64,000 nucleotides of DNA from assembly GCA_004296775.1 (NCBI GenBank), contig RHGE01000028.1, forward strand, positions 1-64,000, in the 5' to 3' direction. Within the stretch, counting starts at the first letter, position 1; every line of letters begins with the position of its first letter. The position numbers were made by a program, and so were the translations under genes. A model generated the notes under the pieces. The model was not told the origin of the DNA and made no database searches. It was given only the letters and a program-made list of their open reading frames with translations. Shown piece after piece: positions 50,852 to 59,830 of this stretch. This DNA comes from Marinilabiliaceae bacterium JC017. Lineage in GTDB: Bacteria > Bacteroidota > Bacteroidia > Bacteroidales > Marinilabiliaceae.

Positions 50852-53800
50852 ATGAAAAAAAATCGGTTGAGAAGTATCTTCTCAGGTGGCTTGCGCGTAC
50901 CTGGAAGTGTTTCAGTCAAAAGTTGGCTGGTTTTATTGCTGGTTTTTAGTTCTTTCCAGCTTTATGCAAATGGATTTAAAAAACTAAATCTTTCATTGAA
51001 AGATGCTTCTATCGAACAGGTTTTCACGGCGATTGAAAACCAAAGTAATTTCCGCTTCTTATACAAAACAGACCTTGTAGATGTGGATAAAAAAGTAACT
51101 ATCAGGGTGAAAGATGCCGGCCTTGAGAGTGTCCTGGCAGAGGTTTTTGCCGGTACCGGCATTAACTATTCCGTTAGAGATGGTGGTTTGGTAGTGATCA
51201 CACCCGTTTCGGCTTATGTTGATGAACAGCAGCATGAAAAGGTAGTTAAAGGTAGAGTGGTGGATGTGCACGGAGAATCGCTTCCTGGTGTGGCTGTTTT
51301 TCTTAAGGCAGACAATAGTGTGGGTACCATTACTGACATTGAAGGGAACTACCAATTAACATTTAACCAGGCAAATGCTGTCATTATGTACTCTTTCATT
51401 GGTATGGAAGTGGTGGAAGTACCTTATAACGGGCAGCCTTCCATCGATATTACTATGGTATCTTCCGTGCAGGAGATGGATGAGGTAGTGGTGGTTGCTT
51501 ATGGAACCACTCAGAAATCAAACCTTACCGGTTCTGTGGCGGCCTTGAAAGGGGAAGAGTTAAAAGATGTCACTACGCCATCTGTTGCAACGGCCTTGCA
51601 GGGAAAAGCGTCAGGGGTGTATGTATCTAATGCCTCAGGAAAACCGGGTGAAACGGCAAAAATACGTATTCGCGGAAAAAGTTCCTTAAACACGAGTGTG
51701 GATCCTTTATGGGTTATTGATGGCGTGGTTGCCGGAACAGGCGTTTCTTTGAACCCGGGCGAAATTGAATCCATGTCTGTGTTAAAAGATGCTTCGGCTA
51801 CTGCATTGTATGGTTCGCGTGCTGCCAATGGTGTGATTATGGTGACAACCAAGAGTGGTAAAGTAGGACAATCACAACTGTCATTCAATGCTTCTACAGG
51901 TATCACCCAATTGACAAATGGTAAGTTTTCCATGATGAATTCTCAGGAGTTATATGACTCTCAGAAAGACTGGGAAGGAGATACCCGTAACTGGTTTAAT
52001 GAAGATTTGCTTAAAACTGATTTTGATTGGTTTGATAATGCTTCTCAAACAGGCGTGGCCCAGGATTATACACTTTCTTATCAGGGTGGAACCGATAAGG
52101 TGAAAACCTATATCATGGGAGGCTACTATAATGAAACAGGAGCGGTTAAAGGTTATGAATTTGAAAAGTATAATTTCCGTACGAACCTGGATTATAAGGT
52201 AAATGATAAATTAACCCTGAAGTCTAAAGTGGCTGCTTCTTACAAACACATTGATGACCGTCAGCACAGTACGCATAGTATGTATTATTACCTCCCCTGG
52301 GATACGCCTTATTATGCCGACGGAACCATAAGAAACCCGCAGGATAAAGATTTGGAAAAAGCCAATGAAATGGAGTGGTATGGCCGTGATGGAAGTAACT
52401 ATATGTACGATAATCAATTCAACTGGGGTAAAACCAATGTCTATGGCGGGCAGATAAACCTCGATTTTGAATACCGTTTCAATGATCACTTTACTTTTGT
52501 GTCTACCAATAATGTGGGGATTAGGGTGAGTGAATCAGAATCTTACACTGATTTGCGTTCTAATGCCGGGCAGGCCGATAAAGGAAAATTTGATTCCTAT
52601 ACAAGCAGGAGTACTACCCGATTTACCAACCAGCTTTTACGCTATCAAACTTCTTTTGGAGAGCATAATGTGAAAGCATTTGCGGCTTATGAATACAGTG
52701 ATTATTTCTCTAAATCACTTAATGGTTTAGTTGGCGGTATTGCTCCGGGAATGGAAGTACCTGATGTAGGGGCTGAAGCCATGAAAGTTGAAGGAGGAAA
52801 GTGGGATACTAAAATGCAGTCTGTGCTGTTCAATGGAAACTATATTTTCAAAAACAGGTACATGGCGCAGTTTTCTATTCGTACCGATGGTTCTTCAAAA
52901 TTTGGACCTGACAACCGTTATGGAACCTTTTTAACCGGATCGCTGGGCTGGACCATTTCAGACGAAGCTTTTATGAGCGATGTTTCCTGGGTAGATATGT
53001 TAAAACTGCGGGCCAGTTACGGATCCCTCGGTAACACCCCTAATGCATACTATGGCTACCAGGGCTTATACTCCATGAAATATCAATACAATGGTATTCC
53101 GGCTGCCTTTCCTAGTCAATTGAAAAATGAAGGGTTAACCTGGGAGAAAACGATTAGTACTAACCTGGCGGTTGATGCACGACTTTTTAATCGCTTGGGT
53201 ATTTCAGTGGAATTGTACGATAAAAACACTACCGACCTGCTCTATTATGTGCGATTAGCCACAATGACCGGATACCGGGGTTATTATGATAATATAGGTA
53301 AGGTAAATAACAAGGGATTGGAAATAGTGCTTTCTCCTGAAGTGATTAAAAGCGCCGGATTCAACTGGAACCTTGATTTTAATATCGGGTTTAACCGTAA
53401 TGAGGTGAAATCGGTTTATGAAGGTAAATCCTACAAACAAGGAGATAAAATCGTGGAAGAAGGGGAGAACATGGATACCTGGTACATGCCTAAATGGGCC
53501 GGTGTGGATCCTGCCAACGGTAATCCTTTGTGGGAACAGGTGATTGAACACGATGATAATAAAGATGGGAAAACAGACCGGGAAGAAGTGGTGACAACCA
53601 CTGATTATAATAAAGCAACCCTGCAGAAGGTAGGTTGTTCTGCGCCCGATTTCTACGGTGGTTTATTGAGTACCATGAGTTATAAAGCCTTTACTTTAAA
53701 TGCCAATTTTGCATTTGTTTATGGTAATGATATCTACCATCAGGCCCGGGAGATGTATGACAGTGACGGGGCTTACCCCACTTTCAATTCCATGAAGTTA

Positions 53801-54154
53801 AAAGATGGCTGGAGCCGTTGGGAGAAACCAGGAGACAACGCGACGCACCCGAAATCTTACTTTATGGGTAACAACCTTTCAAATAAAACCTCTTCCCGTT
53901 ATTTGGAGGATGGTAGTTATTTACGATTGAAGAATGTAACCCTGGCATACCAGGTACCGCAAAGTTTCTGTAAGAAGATTGGTTTCGGATCGGCCAGACT
54001 ATTTGTGTCGGGAGACAACTTGTGGACATTAACTGATTTCTCCGGAATCGATCCTGAAGTAGGTGTCGATGAAGAGGGTGAGACAGAAGGATGGGCAAAT
54101 GCTATTTATCCGCAAACACGCAAGTTTATGTTTGGGGTGAGTGTTAATTTCTAA
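50852..54154 (+). CDS. SusC/RagA-type TonB-dependent receptor with STN domain
   Basis: This 1100-residue outer-membrane receptor has a signal peptide (cleavage near LYANG, about 40), then an STN domain at about 42-115 for signalling to FecR. A carboxypeptidase-regulatory-like beta domain (about 130-215) precedes the TonB-box-like linker EMDEVVVVAYGTTQK. The plug has VDPLWVIDGVV and SVLKDASATALYGSRAANGV. The 22-stranded barrel ends with FGVSVNF. It imports oligosaccharides in complex with the SusD-like lipoprotein next to it, powered by TonB. The presence of STN means this is a sensing receptor coupled to the ECF/FecR pair. Confidence 0.97.
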   Translation: MKKNRLRSIFSGGLRVPGSVSVKSWLVLLLVFSSFQLYANGFKKLNLSLKDASIEQVFTAIENQSNFRFLYKTDLVDVDKKVTIRVKDAGLESVLAEVFAGTGINYSVRDGGLVVITPVSAYVDEQQHEKVVKGRVVDVHGESLPGVAVFLKADNSVGTITDIEGNYQLTFNQANAVIMYSFIGMEVVEVPYNGQPSIDITMVSSVQEMDEVVVVAYGTTQKSNLTGSVAALKGEELKDVTTPSVATALQGKASGVYVSNASGKPGETAKIRIRGKSSLNTSVDPLWVIDGVVAGTGVSLNPGEIESMSVLKDASATALYGSRAANGVIMVTTKSGKVGQSQLSFNASTGITQLTNGKFSMMNSQELYDSQKDWEGDTRNWFNEDLLKTDFDWFDNASQTGVAQDYTLSYQGGTDKVKTYIMGGYYNETGAVKGYEFEKYNFRTNLDYKVNDKLTLKSKVAASYKHIDDRQHSTHSMYYYLPWDTPYYADGTIRNPQDKDLEKANEMEWYGRDGSNYMYDNQFNWGKTNVYGGQINLDFEYRFNDHFTFVSTNNVGIRVSESESYTDLRSNAGQADKGKFDSYTSRSTTRFTNQLLRYQTSFGEHNVKAFAAYEYSDYFSKSLNGLVGGIAPGMEVPDVGAEAMKVEGGKWDTKMQSVLFNGNYIFKNRYMAQFSIRTDGSSKFGPDNRYGTFLTGSLGWTISDEAFMSDVSWVDMLKLRASYGSLGNTPNAYYGYQGLYSMKYQYNGIPAAFPSQLKNEGLTWEKTISTNLAVDARLFNRLGISVELYDKNTTDLLYYVRLATMTGYRGYYDNIGKVNNKGLEIVLSPEVIKSAGFNWNLDFNIGFNRNEVKSVYEGKSYKQGDKIVEEGENMDTWYMPKWAGVDPANGNPLWEQVIEHDDNKDGKTDREEVVTTTDYNKATLQKVGCSAPDFYGGLLSTMSYKAFTLNANFAFVYGNDIYHQAREMYDSDGAYPTFNSMKLKDGWSRWEKPGDNATHPKSYFMGNNLSNKTSSRYLEDGSYLRLKNVTLAYQVPQSFCKKIGFGSARLFVSGDNLWTLTDFSGIDPEVGVDEEGETEGWANAIYPQTRKFMFGVSVNF

Positions 54155-54200
54155 TTATTAACATGAACCACTGTTGTATAACAATTGAAAATCGAAAATC

Positions 54201-55922
54201 ATGAGAAAAATATATTGGCTGGTAGCAATTCTGGGCGTTTGTCTCCTTCCGGGATGTGAGATAGAGACAGCACCTTATGATGCCCTGGAGGACGCGCAGG
54301 TGATAGGAACCGAAGATGGTTTGCAAACCGCAACCTTGGGTAATTATAGTTACCTGAAAAAGGAGTATTTCGTAAAACCTTTCCATTACATCGGGGAATT
54401 TGGCGGTGATAATATAGCCTTGAGTGGTACTACCTCAGATAAACTGATGTACATCTATAATTATAAGCACACCAATGATAATTACTATACACAACGATTG
54501 TGGCAATATAGTTATCAGGATATCATCTCCTGTAACAGGGTGATTGATTTAGCTGAAAAAGGCAAATCCCCGGAGATGGATCAGTTGATTGGGGAAAACT
54601 ATTACTTAAGAGGATTTTTATATTTCACCTTGTGTAGTGCCTTTGGACGTCCTTATAATCAGAATCCAACTGCAAACTTGGGGGTTCCCGTTAAATTAAC
54701 TACCGATATTGATGATTTGCCCCCTCGTGAAACCGTAGCCAAGGTGTATAAGCAAATAGAAGATGACTTGTTAGAGGCAGCCAAATTAATGACCATTGAT
54801 AAAGAGAATATCTATGCCACCAAAGAAGCAGCATATGCTCTCTTGGCTCGTCTTTATCTTTACAAAGAGGATAATACCAGGGCCGAAGAGTATGCCACTA
54901 AGGTGATTGAAAGCGGTCGTTTTGAATTGCTCGCCACTGAGGATTTGCCAAAGTATTTCACCAAATCGCCGGAGGAAAACAAGGAAACCATCTTTGCTAT
55001 CAAGCACATTAAGGACAAGGATTACCTTTACGATGGCTGGTATAATATTGGTGCCATGTATGCTCAAATTGAAGGACAGGGATGGGGCGAGATGTATGCG
55101 TCTTCTTCTTATCGCGAGCTGCTTGATCAGTATCCTGAAGATGTTCGTCATGGCTTTATCGATCCGCAATACACGAAAGATGATGCGGGGAATATGGAGC
55201 TTTGGGCCCTATGGGTTGACGAAGATAAAGGGCTGCCCATGTTCGATAATCAGAATATTGAAGAGGAAGCAGGAAAGTATGTCTACTTTGTAGATACCAA
55301 CCTGGATGGTAAAGAAACCAAATTTGATGTGGAAAAGGTGGTAGCCGATGGTGTCACAAAATATTTCCTGGATGATTGGGACAGAACCAAAGATGATAAA
55401 GGAAATGATATCATGGTAAACCGCGGTACCAGGGAGGTGAAAATCACCAACCGGATGCATGATCGTAACGGTTATCCTAAATATTATGTGCTCAAGTGTT
55501 CGAAACAGGATGGACAGGCTCATTTATGGTCACCGGTTGTATCACGATTGGCTGAAATGTATCTGATTCGTGCCGAAGCCAATGCCAAAACAGGAAATGG
55601 CAAGGCAGCCCTTGTCGATGTAAATGAGATTCGTCAAAGAGCCGGCTTAACAGGGGATGCCTTGTATCAGTTAGGAGCCCTTCCCGACGGAAAATCAGTC
55701 CTGGATATTGTATTGGAAGAACGTCGTTTGGAATTAGCCTATGAAGGTCACCGCCGTTTTGATGTGTTCCGTAACGGGCGTACGTTAGATCGTAATTATC
55801 CGGGTTCGCACCTGGCAGGTAATGAACCGTTCTTTACAGTGCCTGCTAATCATCCCAGGGTAGTTGATTATATCCCACGGGAGGAAATCTGGGCACAGCC
55901 GAATTTGATTCAGAATCCGTAA
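54201..55922 (+). CDS. SusD/RagB-type glycan-binding lipoprotein
   Basis: This 573-residue surface lipoprotein has a lipobox at Cys19 (CLLPGC). The mature protein has the SusD/RagB layout: NYYLRGFLYFTLCSAFGRPY near 132, a TPR-type helical bundle around 200 (AAYALLARLYLYKED), and the C-terminal RLAEMYLIRAEANAKTG and VLEERRLELAYEGHRRFDVF. It caps the SusC barrel and captures the glycan at the surface. It starts 46 nt after susC, clearly in the same transcript. The binding specificity cannot be read from sequence. Confidence 0.97.
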   Translation: MRKIYWLVAILGVCLLPGCEIETAPYDALEDAQVIGTEDGLQTATLGNYSYLKKEYFVKPFHYIGEFGGDNIALSGTTSDKLMYIYNYKHTNDNYYTQRLWQYSYQDIISCNRVIDLAEKGKSPEMDQLIGENYYLRGFLYFTLCSAFGRPYNQNPTANLGVPVKLTTDIDDLPPRETVAKVYKQIEDDLLEAAKLMTIDKENIYATKEAAYALLARLYLYKEDNTRAEEYATKVIESGRFELLATEDLPKYFTKSPEENKETIFAIKHIKDKDYLYDGWYNIGAMYAQIEGQGWGEMYASSSYRELLDQYPEDVRHGFIDPQYTKDDAGNMELWALWVDEDKGLPMFDNQNIEEEAGKYVYFVDTNLDGKETKFDVEKVVADGVTKYFLDDWDRTKDDKGNDIMVNRGTREVKITNRMHDRNGYPKYYVLKCSKQDGQAHLWSPVVSRLAEMYLIRAEANAKTGNGKAALVDVNEIRQRAGLTGDALYQLGALPDGKSVLDIVLEERRLELAYEGHRRFDVFRNGRTLDRNYPGSHLAGNEPFFTVPANHPRVVDYIPREEIWAQPNLIQNP

Positions 55923-55956
55923 TAACGTGATTAGTTAGATTTTATTGACTTTTTCT

Positions 55957-56002
55957 GGGGCTGCTTCATTCCTGTTTTCGAGTTGGGTGGTGCAGCCCTT
56001 TT
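55957..56002 (+). terminator. Hairpin with T-run after susD
   Basis: GGGCTGC (55958-55964) pairs with GCAGCCC (55992-55998) around a 27-nt loop, followed by TTTT. It may reduce read-through from susD into the enzyme gene. Confidence 0.6.
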
Positions 56003-56033
56003 AGTAAAAGGGTACAATTAAAAATATACAGAC

Positions 56034-57416
56034 ATGGAAAATAGCTTTAATCGTAGAAAATTTATTCAGACAGGAGCTGTGGCCGGAGCTGGCTTGTGGC
56101 TTGGGGCCGGAAGTGCCCTGGGACAAAAAAAGAAGAAAAAAGGCGATAAAGTGAATATTGGTTTCATTGGTGTGGGATTGAGAGGACGTAATCATTTACG
56201 CAATATTCTTTTGCGCGATGATGTACACATTCCTGCTATCTGCGACATTGATCCCAATTCGGTGGCTGAAGCCAATAAAATGATTGCAAAATATAACCAT
56301 CCGAAGGTGGATGTCTATTCCGATGGTGAGTATGCCTTCCTGAAGATGCTGGAACGGCCTGATATTGATGGGGTGATTATTGCGACTCCCTGGCTATGGC
56401 ACTCTCGCATGGCTGTAGCGGCTATGAAAGCAGGCAAACATGCCGGCTTGGAAGTATCGGCCGCGAATACCATGGAAGAGTGTTGGGATTTGGTAAATAC
56501 CCATGAAGAAACCGGGAAACACTGCATGATATTGGAAAATGTTTGTTACCGTCGTGATGTGATGGCTGTGTTAAATATGGTGCGGGAAGGTGTATTTGGT
56601 GAACTGATGCATGCCCGTTGCGGTTATCAGCACGATTTGCGTGAGGTGAAATTCAATAACGGTAAACAGCCTTATGGTGGAGGCGTAGAGTTTGGTGAGA
56701 AAGGATTTTCAGAAGCCAAATGGCGTACTAACCATTCATTAAAACGTAATGGCGATGTGTATCCCACTCACGGATTAGGTCCTATTGGTACCATGATGAA
56801 CATTAATCGGGGTAACCGCTTTGTATCTTTAACTTCAACAGCTACCAAGGCGCGTGGTTTGCATCACTACATTGTGAACCATCCCGAGGGGGGTGCTAAT
56901 CACCCTAATGCTAAAATACGCTGGAAGCAAGGGGATGTGATCAATACCGTGATTGAGACTGCTGCCGGAGAATCAATCATCGTAACCCATGATTGTAACC
57001 TCCCTCGTCCTTACTCATTGGGTTTCCGTGTGCAAGGAGTTAATGGATTAACGGAATTTGATTATCATACCCGCCGGGTTTACCTGGAAGGAAAAAGTCC
57101 TGCCCACCAATGGGAAGAATTGGATGCTTATTTGAAGAAATACGATCACCCACTGTGGAGGAAATGGGGCGAGCATGCTACCAATGCCGGACATGGCGGA
57201 ATGGATTTCTTTGTGGATAATGCCTTTGTGGAGTTTATTAAACGCAATGATCAGCCCCCGATGGATGCCTATGATGCCGCAGCCTGGAGTGCTGTTTCGC
57301 CATTGTCTGAACAATCTATAGAAAACAACGGGGCGCCCCAGGATTTCCCGGATTTTACGCGTGGTCGATGGGTAACTAATAAACCAATTTTCGCTGTTAA
57401 GGGTGATATCTATTAA
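56034..57416 (+). CDS. Gfo/Idh/MocA-family protein, GH109-type
   Basis: This 460-residue exported protein has a twin-arginine signal (NRRKFIQTGAVAGAGL), so it is probably exported folded with bound NAD. The Rossmann motif is GFIGVGLRGRNHLRN. The C-terminal features YPTHGLGPI, GHGGMDFFVD and DAYDAAAWSAVSPLSE match GH109 enzymes, which use NAD+-dependent redox chemistry to release terminal alpha-GalNAc. It closes the PUL, so the glycan target may contain alpha-linked GalNAc, as in mucins, animal O-glycans or some bacterial polysaccharides (inference). A plain inositol- or sugar-dehydrogenase activity cannot be excluded. Confidence 0.85.
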   Translation: MENSFNRRKFIQTGAVAGAGLWLGAGSALGQKKKKKGDKVNIGFIGVGLRGRNHLRNILLRDDVHIPAICDIDPNSVAEANKMIAKYNHPKVDVYSDGEYAFLKMLERPDIDGVIIATPWLWHSRMAVAAMKAGKHAGLEVSAANTMEECWDLVNTHEETGKHCMILENVCYRRDVMAVLNMVREGVFGELMHARCGYQHDLREVKFNNGKQPYGGGVEFGEKGFSEAKWRTNHSLKRNGDVYPTHGLGPIGTMMNINRGNRFVSLTSTATKARGLHHYIVNHPEGGANHPNAKIRWKQGDVINTVIETAAGESIIVTHDCNLPRPYSLGFRVQGVNGLTEFDYHTRRVYLEGKSPAHQWEELDAYLKKYDHPLWRKWGEHATNAGHGGMDFFVDNAFVEFIKRNDQPPMDAYDAAAWSAVSPLSEQSIENNGAPQDFPDFTRGRWVTNKPIFAVKGDIY

Positions 57417-57449
57417 TAAGTTATTGATTACAGATTGACAGATGTTAAG

Positions 57450-57595
57450 CTTCATGTCCCGGGATATATTTGGTGTGGTGTCAAGTAAAAAAGGATGGAA
57501 GCAGTAATTGGATGTAAAGGTTTTTTCAAGATAGTATCATTTTCACCTTTTATCTTTTTCCATTCGACTTGTTGTTAAGTATCCCGGGACTGAAG
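57450..57595. other. Long-range inverted repeat downstream of the PUL
   Basis: The left arm CTTCATGTCCCGGGATA (57450-57466) pairs with the right arm TATCCCGGGACTGAAG (57580-57595) apart from one extra base, and both arms have GTTAAG next to them. The 113-nt interior is AT-rich without a gene. It could form a stem that protects or terminates the PUL transcript, or be a remnant of a mobile element. Confidence 0.55.
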
Positions 57596-58082
57596 TTTAG
57601 TTTATGCACCTGCAAGCAAGCAGTACTGTTTTTATCAATTGATTATTTCATATCCGGAATAATTCTTTTGCCCTATTTCAAAAAAACTATCGTTTTATAT
57701 GGTAACTATTCTCATCTGTGTTGAAAATTATTTCAAGGCAGAATTGGAATTATCATAGCGATATCTTACCATTCCCTTCTGATATCCTTTTTATAATTCA
57801 ATGTGTATATAAGTAGTTGTATACTTTTGAAATATATCTCTTCATATTACCTGCCATCTTCTATTTTTGAATTATACCATCCGTTTTGGTCAGATTATCA
57901 AATAGAGTTATGTGAGAAACGAGCAGTATAATTGATTCATCTCAGTTTCTTGTTCATTCAATAGAGAATCAGTTCCAGGAATTAAAAGGTATTAGGCGAA
58001 TGATTTACAAGTTCATGTTTGTAATTCTTTGGCGTTTGAATGGGAATAAAAGATAACAACTTGCAATTGTTTCTCCTTTTCA
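57596..58082. other. AT-rich gene-free interval
   Basis: No reading frame, hairpin or repeat is supported here. It is part of a stretch of about 2 kb (57417-59454) without genes. Confidence 0.45.
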
Positions 58083-58660
58083 TGCGGAGCGGAAAAGTTC
58101 AAAAGAAATGACTTCTCTTTCGACTGCGGAGCAAATAAGTTCGAAAGAAATGCTCTCTATTTCGACTGCGAAGCGAATAAGTTCGAAAGAAATGGCTTCT
58201 GTTTCGACTGCGGAGCAAATAAGTTCGAAAGAAATGCTCTCTCTTTCGACTGCGGAGCAAATAAGTTCGAAAGAAATGCTCTCTATTTCGAATGCGAAGC
58301 GAATAAGTTCGAAAGAAATGGCTTCTGTTTCGACTGCGGAGCGAATAAGTTCGAAGGAAATGGTCTCTGTTTCGAACGCGGAGGTAATAAGTTCGAAAGA
58401 AATGGTCTCTCTTTGATGTGCGGAGCAAAGAAGTGCAAAAGAAATGGTTGCTCTTTAATGTGCGGAGCCTTAACATTTGCAGGAAATGGACATTGTTTTG
58501 AATGCGGAGCCAAGACATTTGTAAGAAATGGCTACTCATTTTAATGCGGGACCTGGAAATTTTCAAGAAAAGGTCACTGTTTCCAACGCGGAACCAGGAA
58601 GTTGTAAAGAAATAGAGTCACATCTTTATGCGGAGACTTCTCTCTTGCATGCGGAGCGAT
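58083..58660. repeat. 42-nt minisatellite (2 x 21 nt), about 13 units
   Basis: The marker CGACTGCG recurs at 58121, 58163, 58205 and 58247, exactly 42 nt apart. Units continue to about 58440 with high identity and then decay to about 58660, each keeping a TGCGGAGC-like core and AAGAAATG. Each unit holds two halves starting TTTCGAC and GTTCGAA. Open frames on both strands (a 155-codon frame on the minus strand, 102 codons on the plus strand) are repetitive by-products of the multiple-of-three period. No spacers occur, so it is not a CRISPR array. Confidence 0.9.
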
Positions 58661-58872
58661 AAATTTTTCATGTGATGGAGTGGCAATATCGATGAAAAAG
58701 AACTGACTAATCAGCTAAAATGTTAGATGTTGCTGCGGAAGAATTGAAATGTAATCATTAATTAGGCGCTTGGACGTAAATGTCGATCCGATTTCAATGG
58801 AATTGCTGAGCAACATTCCCGATAGGATCAGCATATCATATTAAAAGTAAAATTGGCAGTGATATGGATTTA

Positions 58873-58979
58873 ATACCTAAGATATTTCAAAATGACACTG
58901 TTGGGATGCCTCTAAATGATTAAAGATCAGTTAGAGGCGAAGCGCATTAAATAGTGAATTTAATTACTAATCGGTATAA
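58873..58979 (+). repeat. Dispersed hairpin repeat, copy E
   Basis: It follows the family pattern: TACC then GATATTTCAAAATGACAC, GATGCCTCTAAATGATTAAA, a GCGAAGCGCATTAA loop region and TAATTACTAATCGGTAT. The left arm of the long hairpin is diverged (GATGCCTCTAAAT for AATGCCGATAGAT), so this copy pairs less well than F. Confidence 0.7.
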
Positions 58980-59220
58980 ACTTCAGCTGGGTCAATGATT
59001 TTCCTTTTTGATTACCATTTACTGGTTTTATATGGATTAGTAATGGATTTCTTACCACCAGAATAGGTATGTAATGAAACTTTCATCTGTTAGAATTCAT
59101 TGGTAAAGTATAGTTCCATTTATGGCACATTGTGAAAGTCTTTAATTTAGCTCTAAAGTCGTATTTGTGAATCATTTTGGAGGTAATGACCAATTCTCTA
59201 ACAAACAATTTGGAGGAGTT

Positions 59221-59326
59221 ATACCAAAAATATTTCAAAATGCTCTAGTATAATGCCGATAGATGATTAAAGACCAGTTAAAAGCGTTGCGCATTAAGTG
59301 GTCATTTTAATCACTAATCGGTATTA
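59221..59326 (+). repeat. Dispersed hairpin repeat, copy F
   Basis: This is the cleanest copy. TAATGCCGAT (59251-59260) pairs with ATCGGTATTA (59317-59326), TGATTAAAGACCA with TGGTCATTTTAATCA, and an inner GCGTTGCGC forms the loop. The outer first hairpin begins ATACCAAAAATATTTCAAAA. Confidence 0.8.
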
Positions 59327-59358
59327 TAAGGACTAGAAAATAAAGATTAACTAATGTA

Positions 59359-59398
59359 TTTCGTTCGGACAACTAAAAAAATAGTTGGAGAAACGAAA
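59359..59398 (+). promoter_or_regulatory. Nested palindromic operator of the BlaI-like gene
   Basis: Outer arms TTTCGTT (59359-59365) and AACGAAA (59392-59398), with inner arms CAACTA (59370-59375) and TAGTTG (59382-59387), make a two-layer palindrome around A-rich sequence. It covers the -33 element of the promoter of the BlaI-like repressor, the usual place for autorepression by this family. Confidence 0.65.
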
Positions 59399-59414
59399 GA
59401 AGTCGTTATATTTG
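59385..59414 (+). promoter_or_regulatory. Promoter of the BlaI/BlaR1-like operon
   Basis: TTG (59385-59387), a 19-nt spacer and TATATTTG (59407-59414) match the Bacteroidota -33/-7 consensus in sequence and spacing. The -33 element lies within the inner arm of the operator. The ATG lies about 41 nt downstream. Confidence 0.75.
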
Positions 59415-59454
59415 TGTTGTCAATAAAATTTCATGGTATTAAAAGGGCAAAAAA

Positions 59455-59829
59455 ATGATTAAAAAACGACTGACGAAACGTGAAGAGGATGTAATGAAAA
59501 TATTGTGGGAGGCAGGTAAAGGATTTGTAAAGGATTTATTGCTAAAACATCCCGAACCTCGACCTCATTACAATACATTCAGTACCATCATTCGCGGATT
59601 GGAAGAAAAAGGATATGTGGGACATAATTCCTATGGAAATTCACATGAGTATTACCCGGTTATAACGAAAGAGGAATACCGTAAGCTCTTTATCAAAAAT
59701 GTGGTGTCCGACTATTTTGAATCTTCATATAAAAATGTGGTTTCCTTTTTTGTGAAGGAGGAGAAGTTAAATGTAGATGACCTGAAGGAACTGATTGATT
59801 TGATTGAAAAGAAAAAGAAGGATCAGTAA
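59455..59829 (+). CDS. BlaI/MecI/CopY-family repressor
   Basis: This 124-residue protein has a winged-helix DNA-binding domain at residues 1-75 (LTKREEDVMKILWEAGKGFV, HYNTFSTIIRGLEEKGYV) and a C-terminal dimerisation helix pair from about 80. It should repress its own operon through the nested palindrome in the promoter. It is followed one base later by the BlaR1-like protease gene, the classical partner that relieves repression when a signal arrives. No beta-lactamase or other obvious target is in the window, so the regulated function is open. Confidence 0.92.
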   Translation: MIKKRLTKREEDVMKILWEAGKGFVKDLLLKHPEPRPHYNTFSTIIRGLEEKGYVGHNSYGNSHEYYPVITKEEYRKLFIKNVVSDYFESSYKNVVSFFVKEEKLNVDDLKELIDLIEKKKKDQ

Positions 59830-59830
59830 T

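Noticed and set aside
58099-58566. Minus-strand 155-codon repetitive reading frame (and the 102-codon plus-strand frame)
   Set aside because: Its open frame is a by-product of the 42-nt repeat unit. The protein would be a 14-residue repeat without start signals or family resemblance, and the other strand is open as well.
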